This document shows positions 36,666 to 48,700 of a stretch of 64,000 nt of DNA, one piece after another. The notes below the pieces were generated by a model. That model had not been told where the DNA came from. It saw only the letters and a list, made by a program, of their open reading frames with translations, and ran no database searches. The stretch comes from Littorina saxatilis (lineage: Eukaryota > Mollusca > Gastropoda > Littorinimorpha > Littorinidae), in contig NC_090254.1 of NCBI RefSeq assembly GCF_037325665.1, positions 23,604,833-23,668,832 of the forward strand, written 5' to 3'. The number at the start of each line of letters is the position of its first letter. Within the stretch, counting starts at the first letter, position 1. A program made the translations under genes and the position numbers.

Positions 36666-37593
36666 ACAAGAAGAGCAAACGCTCGATCGAGTCACTTTCG
36701 CAGTTCTGAATATTATATGAGGCATCAGATGGACAGGAAGAAATTGCTATTCACAACACAATGAGTCACGTTCACATAAAATTTGAGCCCGGTCACTTTT
36801 ATAGTTTCCGAGAAAAACCCAACGTTAAGTTGTGTGTTGCCGAACAGAAAAGGCTAGTTATCTCCCTTGTTTTTCTGATAACGTTCGTAAAAGGCTACAG
36901 ATGTAAATACTTTGATGTAAAGAATAATCCTACAAAGTTTCAATCACATCCGATGAACTTTGTCAAAGATATAAAATGTCTAATTTTTCCTTTGACGCTG
37001 ACCTGTGACCTTGAAAAAGGTCAAAGGTCAACGAAACCATCGTTAAAGTGTAGAGGTCATTGGAGGTCACGACTAAACAAAATATGAGCCCGATCGCTTT
37101 GATAGTTTCCGAGAAAAGTTCAACGTTAAAGGCATATACATGTACGCGCTCCCGTGTTTACAAAGTGTAGTTTGCCCATAATCGATGTCAAACGCACCAC
37201 AAGACCATGTAATGACGATATGTCGCCATGCGCGGACCATATACATGCATTACAGCTTGTTTTAGAGTCTCAAAAACTTTACATCCAAACAAAGACGCGG
37301 AGTTATTTCCCTTGCGTCAACGCTACCTCTGTTGGCAAATCTATAAATAGGACGATCCAGATCAAAATGAAAATTAACATATCTCAACATTGAAGGGGTC
37401 CTAGACCACAATATTTTGCAGGGAACTTAATTTAGCATGTCTCCAGCTGTTGGTAAAGCAATTAGCGTGTATAGTCATCGAGTACATATGGCTTTAAGGT
37501 GGTGTCTACGGACGGCCGGCCGGATGGCCGGCCGGCCGGACGGACTAACACTGACCGATTACATAGAGTCACTTTTTCTCAAGTGACTCAAAA
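36666..37593 (+). mobile_element. Family Z copy Z2
   Basis: ACAAGAAGAGCAAACGCTCG start and GAGTCACTT-loop-AAGTGACTC end, with a CCGG-rich tract before it. It carries about 350 bp of extra sequence (37130-37490) not in Z1 or Z3. It lies downstream of the PIGA stop codon and could be inside its 3' untranslated region if the minus-strand AATAAA near 36470 is used. Confidence 0.87.
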
Positions 37594-38240
37594 ACCGCCA
37601 CCACAATACAGTGAACAAGGTCCACACCTTTGATAATATTGTTCACATGCAAACATACCATTCTTGAAATTCATGATTGAATGGTACAAGAGCATTTTCT
37701 TAGTCAGCTTCAATATATATTAAAACAGAATGTTATTCCGAATCTTAATGCTCTTGCACAAGCCCATTTTGAACTTATGGCACTTTCACTGGAGAATTCT
37801 TTGTCCAATAAGACTATATATGCTACTTGCCTAATAATGTCTTTAAAACACAATCAAACACGGGTAAATGGAGCATACATAAAACTCAAATAAATAAAGT
37901 ATGTTTTATACACACATAAAACTCAAATAAATAAAGTATCTGTTTCATACACACATTCATATCAAACCAAATTTGTAAAGTATCAGTGCTGTTTCTAAGG
38001 CCAGTATGGTATACATTTTAATTCATATAAAAAAGACTGGGTAAAAATAGTGTTCTACTGTGTTTTTCACAGAAACCAAGTTCTCAAAATCCCTTGCATA
38101 ATCAATAAACATACAAAAACATTCAACAATTCGGTCAGTGTGTACAAAGCAACCAAGGCCAACTCATACATCAGTCCTGAAAATTCAAAACAACAACACC
38201 AACAATGCTGCCAATGACAAAATGTAATGAAACCTTTCAA

Positions 38241-38361
38241 GTCTTTGAAGAAGGTTATCTTGTTTTGATTTAAAACCTAACATAACAAGTCTTGGAGATG
38301 GTTATCTTGTTTTGATTTAAAGCCTAACATAACACGTCTTGGAGATGGTTATCTTGTTTTG
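38241..38361. repeat. 47-bp tandem repeat across the PIGA stop codon
   Basis: GGTTATCTTGTTTTG recurs at 38253, 38300 and 38347, spaced 47 bp. The right-most copy contains the PIGA stop (TAA on the minus strand at 38349-38351). The other copies repeat the last codons and the start of the 3' untranslated region. Confidence 0.9.
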
Positions 38362-39089
38362 TGTGGAGCAGAAGCCTCACAATGCTGCATAATCTCCTTG
38401 CTACTTCCTCTGGCCAACCGAGGCTGATGGATCTTGAATTCTGGAGCTTCTTCGATGTTCTGCAACAATAGGTAACAACATTAGCCTCATGATTTTACGC
38501 AAAACTTTTCAGTTCCACTTCTATACTCCAATTCCTAAAAAAAAAAGCTGCCATTAGATCATTAACTCTCTGACCAATACGTGTGTAAAGGTAAAATCCC
38601 AACTGCTACCTCGTATGCATTAACTACATGTACCAGTATATCAAAACTCCAACATACAAAATGAGATTATGAAAATGTTGCCTGCATTCATATTCTTACG
38701 CACTGCCGAAACTTGGATTTAATAACATTACACAAGGATGTCACTTTGATATCCCATGAGCAAAACACTGTTTTCTGCAGCAAACTATTGAATTAAAAGA
38801 AAGAGTATTAACAATGTTACACCGTTTCCAATGTTTGGTTAGTTGTTGTTTTTTAATGTCCCCTCGATTGTTTTCCAATAAGAACGAATTCGGTCATGCA
38901 TAAACTTACAAAAATCAGTCAGGATTGAGTCTGTCTGTTGTGAATTCAACAAAAAGAGACCACAATGTGAAGTGAGTGTTTATTTTTCTTGTTAGCTACA
39001 TACGCATGCGTGTGTGTGGGTGTTATTGTGTGTGTGTGCTTGTGTGTGTGTGTGTGTGCTTGTGTGTGTGTGTGTGTGCATGTGCATAC

Positions 39090-39120
<31 letters not shown>

Positions 39121-41209
39121 AGTGTGTGTGTGTGTAAGCATCTGTAGTTAGCTACATGCTTCCATGTATCATAACATTCCAACCTGTGCAGGCATGATGT
39201 AGCATAGGAGGGCGAGGAACCACAAGTTCAACACAGCAGCTATCACAAACAGCTTGCCTGCTAGTGGGCCACACCCGTAGTACCTGAAATCACCCAAATA
39301 TGTCAGTGATTCAATAACACTCTTGATACATTCCTAGCATACAATGACCTCCACACAATGTCAAGAGTGAAGCATACCTGTAATACTGTTACAGTGGTAC
39401 CTGCGATAAAGGGACATCCTTGGAACCAGCCAAGTGTCCATTCTTTTCAAATGGCCTTTCATGGCAGGTAGTCTTGGTCAAAATAATAGACAACGGGACA
39501 ACAGAAGGTGGCTGTTGTTGCAATCTTTCTTTCTTTATTTGGTGTTTAACGTCGTTTTCAACCACGAAGGTTATATCGCGACGGGGAAAGGGGGAAGATG
39601 GGATAGAGCCACTTGTCAATTGTTTCTTGTTCACAAAAGCACTAATCAAAAATTTGCTCCAGGGGCTTGCAACGTAGTACAATATATTACCTTACTGGGA
39701 GAATGCAAGTTTCCAGTACAAAGGACTTAACATTTCTTACATACTGCTTGACTAAATTTTTTACAAAAATTGACTATATTCTATACAAGAAACACTTAAC
39801 AAGGGTAAAAGGAGAAACAGAACCGTTAGTCGCCTCTTACGACATGCTGGGTAGCATCGGGTAAATTCTTTCTCGTCAAAACCAATATGGGACTCCCCCT
39901 AACCCGCGGGGGGTGCTGTTGTTGCAAGGCTTTCTGTCATCAGAGTGGCCTCACATTGCAGGCACCACTGTCCTCAGTACACAATTGCATATTTCTAACA
40001 GAATAACAGAATTACCTGTTGAAAGTTCTCAAGTCTGTGTATTAACCAAAAGTCAAATTAAATAATAACACTGTTACTGTCTACACGATAGCATACTTTC
40101 GGCCAGAATCACCAGTCATGAATTTCAAGTCTCTTTACCAACCAACAATGAAACATATAGGTATTTACAATTACACTACTACTCTGTACACTGCAGTGTC
40201 TTTGCACTAGCAACACAGCTACCATAAACACTACAGGGTCCCAACACAATCACCTCTGCAGACGCGTGGCAACATCTCTATCAGGACTGACGCTGACCAG
40301 GTCGTAAACTTTCTCCGTGCGTTCAGCCACGTTAGCCCAGGTGTACATGTTCTTCACACAATGATGGGCTTCCCACGGTGACACTGCTTTCCTCTGCCTC
40401 TTATCCTCTATAGCTCTCTGGAGGGCTTCTGCAAGGGCTGGAAATACACGTTAATGTGACGCTACAAACTGGACTTGGTACAGTAGAACCCACCTTTTAA
40501 GATCACCCACAATCTGAGAATATCAGGTCTTCAAAGAAACAAATTTACTGGTGTAATAAACAGTAAATCTGAAAAAGCTACAATCTTGAGAAAAAAAAAA
40601 ATCTTAAAATGGATGGGGGGGGGTGGGGGGGGGGGGAAGGGGGGGGGGGGGGGAGAATCCACTGTATCATCAGATGCGGATTAGCAGTTACAAAAACATG
40701 TCACTTAGGTAACACAAACCAGCAATCTGGACAATGTGGAATCATCATTTCAACTGCTTTTTTTTAAACTTTATTTTTTACGAGTCTATATATAGCTCTA
40801 AAACATTTTCAGCACCAAGACTTTCTACTTTTTGAGACATATATTTATACACATCACTAAAGCTACATGTATATTCATAATATATCCTCATATATTCATA
40901 ATACATTTGTATATCCTCATCTACCTCTAGGGCAGGGTGTTAACTGACCTTTGACATTGGGGTCAGCCAGGTAGATGAGGTTGGGGGGTAAGACTTCAGG
41001 AACACCTCCCACCTTGGTGCTGACCACCTGTAGTCTGGAGAGACAAAAGATTGATCACTTGACATCTTTCACATGGAAATAGTTCATCTGGGCCACTATG
41101 CAGGAGTCAAGTTTAGAGACTTTAGTCAGGGATAAACTGCATTGAGGGTACAGTTTATTCCGGACTAAAGTCTATAACCTCGACTCTTGCATACCGCGCC
41201 CTGCATGTG

Positions 41210-41286
<77 letters not shown>

Positions 41287-42652
41287 ACTTGTGTATGTGT
41301 GTGTGCGCATGTTTGTATGTGCTTGTGTGCACAAGCATGAATTCTTGTGGGTGTATGTGCGTGTGTGTATGTGTGTTTGTGTGTATATGTGCTTGTGTGT
41401 GTGTTTGTTTGTATATTGTGTGTTTGTACATTATGCTTGTCTAATCTGTGTCCAGTGAACGATTTTTCTGTTTGACTGCCTGCATGTGGGAGAGTGTACA
41501 TAAGGCTGTCTATTGTGTATTTGCACTCTTGAAAAGATTACAACAATGTTTCCAATCACTTCATTTCAGAAATTCAGAACCAACTTGACTCACCCACAAC
41601 AAGCAGCCTCCACAATTGCAATGCAGAAAGCCTCTGTGAGGGAAGTGTTGACCAAAATGTCTCCCTGACACAGTACCTGCACAGTACAAACTTTAAACAA
41701 TGAGATAACTTAAATCACCTGCATAGTGCAAACACTTAATATCTAAATATCAAGTTAAAGAGGTACAATATTAGTAGTCTTAACAGGGACATGTAGTCAT
41801 CAGAAAGCAATCTGACATGAGCAGTTAACTTAAAATGAGAGACCTTCTTAACGCCTCTAGCTATCAACTTTTTACCATGGTATATAGGCTTGATACATTT
41901 GGGGCAACAGGAATACCCACAAAAGAAGATTACAATGTACAACATCATCTAGGAGAAGAAGAAAAAAAGTTGTTGAAACTGGCCCAACACACAGAAGAAA
42001 CTGACCAACAAACAGTCGAAACTGACCAACAGGCAGTGGGAAACTGACTAGCACACAGACTGACAACCAGCTGACAGAAGAAACTGACCAGCACACAGAA
42101 GAAAGTCATCAGTACACACCCCCCTGACTTGACTGTGGTTGAGAGATCCGATGAATGTGACTCGGTCATGCAACTCATGCTGTTCCCGCACCTCCTCAAG
42201 CAGAACTCTCTTTGGACCATCCCCTCCTGACAGTGAAAGAGAAACACCAACAAAATCATTATTGTGTGCTTATAATTTTGTTTCTAAGCAACAAAGGGAC
42301 GTAAGCGCTCTAAATATGGACGACAGGGGAATGGGGATTCCGATTAGGGTTTTAACTTTCCAAACTGTGATACTGTGTGTAATACCACATAACAGAAATC
42401 TGGCTGTCAGTTTGCCTCCGCCCCCCCCCCCCCCCCCCCCAAAAAAAAATATGGCATACAGTGATACCCTGTTAAAGAATCTGAGCAAAAAAGGCCATTA
42501 TGGAAGTAGTCTTCAAATGAGAATAAATTTAAAAAGAGGTTATGAACAGGAAATGTGAGACAGCAAGGTCTGAAAAGGGGGAATTGGGGGGGGGGGGGGG
42601 GGGGTGGTGGTGTGTGTGTGTGTCTTAAACATCAAGTTCAACTGTGTTCCTT

Positions 42653-42700
<48 letters not shown>

Positions 42701-45700
42701 CCTATGAGGAAGTTGACCTGAGGATATTTAGCCGCAATGACAGGGATGATGCCAGCCAGTAGATCCATTCCCTTTCTGTACACCAGACGGCTTATCACAA
42801 CAACAGTGACTGAAAAATATAAGTAACACACAAACACACTGACATTCCCAAAAGACTGAAGTACTTGGCTGAGGTGCACGAAGCGAAAGTGGGTGCCACC
42901 CAAACTGGAGAGAACAAACCGCGGGTTCTGATTGGTTGAAATCACAACAAATCTCTATTTAAACCAATCCAACACCGCGGCTGAAAGAAGGTGGTTTTTG
43001 ATTAGACTAAATGTGAGTGTTTCATTCATCACAGCTGTAATCATCCATTTATTCAATACAAACCAAAAACTATTGAGTACTGCACCAAGACCCTATTTCA
43101 GACATGGGATTCAGAAAAAGTGATAATTAAGGAAAAAGAAGGTGGGGGTCTGGGGGCCTTCTGCGGCCCCCAGTAGGGTCCAGGGGCAACGCCCCTGGTC
43201 GGGGTCTGGGGGTGAATCCCCCAGAAGCTGAAGGTTTTTAGTGTTTTAGACACACAAAAATGGCCCTGAAATGCATATTTCAGCTTAATCATAGAGCTTC
43301 TATATCAATGGCAATAACAACAATTCAAACAGCAGGGAAACATATGAAAGAAAATTGATTTTATTTTTACCTCACCTTGAATTAAAGCAGAACTGTTTTC
43401 CATGAGTAGAAAATAGTTTGTCAGAGTCCACTGCAAGTTTAGTGTCTTTTTCATACAGCGTGTATCAAGTCTAAAGCATCGCCAACTTTCACGTCTTGTG
43501 TCTTCTGGCCTTTCTCGTCTTTCCAGCTCAATGATACACTGAACTTCATCGAGCCAGTCGAATCTCCAGAGATTTTTCTTGTACTTCTGCTGGTCAATTT
43601 CCCGGGCTAGAACGGTTTCCTATCGCTTTAGCTTCCTCATCATTTTGGCAGGTGGCTCGAAGCGATGTAAATATGGCGCCGAATCATTCTCATACGGTAT
43701 GCTTAAATACTGAATCCCCGATAGCTACGTTGAAACGGTGACTGTAGGAGACAAAGAGCGCGTTCCCATACGGATCGACCAGCAACAGTCTGACCGTTTT
43801 AGGAACCAACCGTTCAAGAATAGTATGGAATGGAGCGTCGCGATGGACCGGCCGAAAAACTTGGGTCTATACCTACATATACCCCAACATTTTCTCAGCG
43901 GATTTGCACGAATCTCATGAATGATCCCTGGAGCCTAAAAATGTACGGAATTCCGTAAATTTACGGAAGAATCCCATGTCTGCTATTTGAAGAGTCATAC
44001 TAGATAGACAGAGAGACAGAGACAGACAGACAGACATACACAAAGCATACAAGATCACCAACATATCTTATTTAAGCACACCAGGAAAAAAACTAGTTTT
44101 AAACCAAAGCTCACATAAATCAGACCAGCAAAATCACAGAGGACACTTACTTTCTTTCCTTTATTTGGTGTTTAACGCCGTTTTCAACCACGAAGGTTAT
44201 ATCGCGACGGGGAAAAGGGGGGAGATGGGATAGAGCCACTTGTCAATTGTTTCTTGTTCACAAAAGCACTAATCAAAAATATAAAATTTCAAAAATAAAT
44301 TTTGATTTAATTAATATACTTACCAACTCACATAGATAGCATTAACTTCAGTTAAAGTGCTAGGACACTGAACTACGCTTCACCCCAAAGGGGAAGCAAC
44401 CCCCTAAAAAAGAACGGCATTGACCTATAACCCAAGCTATACAAGAGTCGAGGTCATACCGTCACGTGACCTATCACGCGTGACTCGACCGCCGCCGTGC
44501 TGGAAACTCACTCCTACTGAAGTGATCTGTTCATTTTTAGGGAAACCCTAAGCAAAACTTCGTTTTGTGATAAGACATGGAAGCACTCTTACATGGCAAC
44601 GTGGGAAAATAACTCTGAAACAAAAACCGTATGCCATACAAGGCATGGTCCTTGATGGTTATTTACACTACCGGTGTACTGCGCCTGCGCAGGATGTATA
44701 CCGGTGAAACCCATTCCGTATTGAAACATATAACCCCTTAAAAAAATTTGCGGGGCAGGCCGGGAGGGAATCCAATATGTGAGTTGGTAAGTATATTAAT
44801 TAAATCAAAATTTATTTTTGAAATTTTATATTAAATTACATATTCTTACGCAACTCACATAGATAGCAGATTGCTAATTTAGGTGGTGGGCAAATGAACT
44901 CACAGTTAACATCTTGCAAGTATCTGGCCTGTAGCTACAAAAGCTGGCAAACCGAAATTAATGTTCTGCCGAGCACCAGATACGTTCCCAGGAAAACATA
45001 AAAAGACATCTTCTGCGGAAGATGTCTAGTAGATGTGTATTAAAATAGCGGGTACTTAAAATACCCCGCCGATAGAAAACTCATGACTATGTCCTTGAAC
45101 GGTCAATGAGCTGCATTCATGACTTATGTAAGTCTCTCAGACTTAAGAACAGATAAAGAAGAGGCCTACACTCTGACCTCTTGAGCCCGTGCTGCCTGAA
45201 AAGGGAGGACTGACTGCCCCCCCCCCCCCTTTTCCCTGCCACCACTGTAGGCATTGCCTAATCAATGTGGCAGTCCATTTAGCTAAGGTTGACTTCACTA
45301 AATCATTGCCTCTAGAAAAGTTGATGGAAATAAACAAAAGCCTTTGTTCTGGTGATCTAAACAGATCAGTTTGTTTGTTTATTTGTTGCTTAACGTCCAG
45401 CCGACTACACAGAGCCATATCAGGACGAGGAAGGAGGGGATGAAGGGGGCCACTTGTCAAGCGAGTCAGAAATATATTTAAACTCGAAATGTACAATTGT
45501 TAAATATGGCTCTAGCAGAGCCAAAATATTGCAAATTGGTAGAATTGTATTATCGGATCTGGTTACCCCTGTTTCTGCTTATTTGTCAGAAATTTTGAAT
45601 TAAACCTAAGCGCTATAGATCAGTCTTTCTCCAAAGAGATGTCTAAAGCAAAAACCAGACAGAAAATGCACTTACTCGCACTTCTCTCAGAAGCTACTAG

Positions 45701-48700
45701 AGTAAGTATGACGGCTTCCCGTATTTAGAATAACAAGGCTAATTTGTCAAGGATTAAACAATCCGAACTCAAAAACTCCGAAACTAGGAGCAAATCCCAA
45801 GCCGGGACTGGAGATTTGCTTTCAGCCAACCAAAGGGAGGTTCCCTTAATCACGCTGGCTAAAAAGAACCCAAGTGAAAAAATGTTTTGCGACCTAGCTG
45901 TGTCAGTGCAACTGATATCGCATAAAGTCTTAATTCAGAGACGTGGGAGAAAATTCGGAAAGCCAGGATAGGTGGTTCGCCACCCGCATTGAACGGAGAG
46001 AAGTGGGGTTCTTTAAAAGTACGCCAATTGTTCCAAGCCAGTCAAAGTGAAACAAAAACGAAGACGCTGAACCCCTATGGAATCTCTAGACCAAATCCAG
46101 AGATGAGGCAGAAGCCCCTGAGCGTCTCGATGATTCCCGTACAGTAGACACCCGTGTGGCTCGAGTGTAAAAAACGGCGCCTTCTTGCCAGCCTAAAGGA
46201 CTGGCAAACAAGATTGAATGGGCCCATAATGTGAGACCAACAGGCCGCTCAAAGTAGAATCGAGAGTATTATCCGGGAACGGGGAGACGAACATTTAGCA
46301 GAAGGTGATAGTACCGAGAGGCAAAACTTCTATCAGCGGCTTCTCCAAATTCACCAGAAGGAGTAGAAGCGCATAGCGAGATAGAGTCCGATCCAAGTGG
46401 ACATTCCTGGCCGACCGACCAGAGTCTGCCAAGCCATAGAGCCTCTCAGAAGGTACTTCACTGCTAATAAGAATTCGTGGTGGTAAAAGCCACATCAAAA
46501 CCTCGCATGCTCGCTGTGGCAGTGATAGGGAGCGAGATGCCACCCCCTGCTTCTCGTGATAAAAGACCACTGTGATGTTGTCCGATTGAATCAACACCTG
46601 TTCTCCCCTGACAAGGGGAAAGAATTCCACAAGAGACAGAACTGCTTCGCTGGTGGAGAGAGAACCAACGGGAACGCCCTGTAAGAGCAGTGGTGTGAGA
46701 ATCCAAAGATTGGTTGTGTCTGTGAACCAGTCAAGAAAAGACACTAACAGTAACATGTTCCGGCTCTTCATTTGATTGCTTATCAAACGAAACCAGAGCC
46801 CTGAAGAACTGAATTAAATAAAAAGTAGCCACTTCCGATCCATTTTGTATATCCAAAGGTGGAAGTAAACATAGGCACGATCTATATAAGTGACCCAAAA
46901 GGAAGGGCCCCAGTGCCTCCCTCAATAAAGTGAGAGTTCTAATCGCCCCTCCAGCCGCTGTGGGAAAACACAGAGGCAGAGAGAAGAACGCTAAGACTCC
47001 AGTTGACAAGTGCCAAGAGTATGCAAGAAAGCGTGCTATTGTTTGCCCACTGAACCCTACCGCTAAATCGCCTCGAGGAGATAAAGTGGTGGGTATTTGG
47101 CAACGTGCCACACCGAGAAGAAGATAAAACCCAAAGCTGAGAACGGCCAGCTTAGCGCTTTTCTCTGATAAGAAAAGCCGAGGCGTGCCGTGGGCTTTTC
47201 CTTTTGCTGTGAGATTCTCTCTGTTAAAGAGTCCGCGTGCAAAGAGGAGGATTCGCAAAGAAAAACCCTCGAGCAAGGAAGAGATTTAAGTCTCACCGAC
47301 AGAACAATACTGTCGGCCGAGGCCTTTTCCCAGAAGAACAGCAAAGCTAAGCCCTTTGAATATGTGTCCCGACAGAACACAAAGGCATCCCATCCCGTGA
47401 GTACGAAACCGCACAAGGGAAAGAATGAATCAAAATCTTGCACCAAGACGATAATAGAAAGAAGTGCGGCCACGATCTTCCACAGCCAGGAGATCATTGT
47501 TCTTGAAAACAGACAGTTTCTCCTTGCTATGAACATTAAAGATGTATGATCGACAAGTACGGTGCAACCGGAAGCGGTTCCGTAGTACGAAGAAAAGAAT
47601 AAACTAAGTTCTTAGGCTTGGTGTAACCTAGGCCTACGGATATCGCTCAGCGAGTGAAGCGTTACTTGCGCGGGTGACGCAAGCGAAAGCAACGCCGCAT
47701 CGCTGCCCACAAAGGAAGTGATGGAAAAGGAGAATCATATGAGAAAACTTCCGCAAGTTCAATTCTAGAGCCAGACAAGAAAGCGTCCCTGCGTGTGTAA
47801 GCCGCATGTGCGTACAACCGTGCCGCGACTGACATTTGTTCGGCTGAAACCTTAGCCAAAGAGGCCAGGAGTATGAGGACGTCTTTCACGCTAGCGTCGT
47901 TTCGAAAATCGAAAGGATTCAACAACACCGCGACCGACCGCGAAAGAGATCGAAGAAGTGTCTCTGAAAGAGACGCAAGTTCCAACGAGTATCTTCCCGT
48001 CTCCCCCAAACCAAGTAATGCGCCTTCAGAGTAAGCGCAAGCTTTGTCCAACGATAGACATCCTCCCTGAGATTAGCCAACTCCGGAGTGACCGGAAGCG
48101 GTGCACCCGGCAAAGCGTAAGTCTCAATAAGACTGTGATGACGACGGGAGAGAGCAAACTTGCGTGAATGAAACGAAGTGCTCGCTTCCGTAACTGGTCT
48201 GAGGCAAGCCATGGCTGAGCAGCATCAGGAGCCTGACCGTGTGCAGCCAGTAAAGGCACAGTATCCACAGGCAAGCTATTCTCAGAACCCGAAGTTCTAG
48301 CCAGCACCTTGGAAAGTTCGCAAGCAACAGAAGGAGACTCGCTAAAACGATATCCCTGAACTTCCGTTAAAGCAGGGCGGAAATCACACACCACTGAGGG
48401 TGGTGGTGCCGCAGAGCTTGTCATAGCTGTCACCCCTTCAGCGAAGTACTTGGCAGACACCTGAGCTGCAGTAACCATAGCTGGTTTAAGTTAGAGTGAC
48501 AACTTGCCATCAACTTCCTCCTCAGAAACTGAGTGAGAATCATCGAACTCCGAATCTGCTGAGGCTGGACCGTGAAAGTCGCTGTGACTAGCTGCGTCAC
48601 TAAAACGATCCACCACAGGCGAGGCTGATTGCAAAACAGAAGAACCGTGCAAAGCCTGCCCGAAAGCAGCTTCCTGCCCAAAAGGAGGAAGTTGAGACAT

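Noticed and set aside
36761-37087. 108-codon frame repeated at 53951 and on the complement of 20890-21216
   Set aside because: The same frame recurs because it is part of the family Z element. It spans only its repeat body and has no recognised domain, so it is treated as non-coding.
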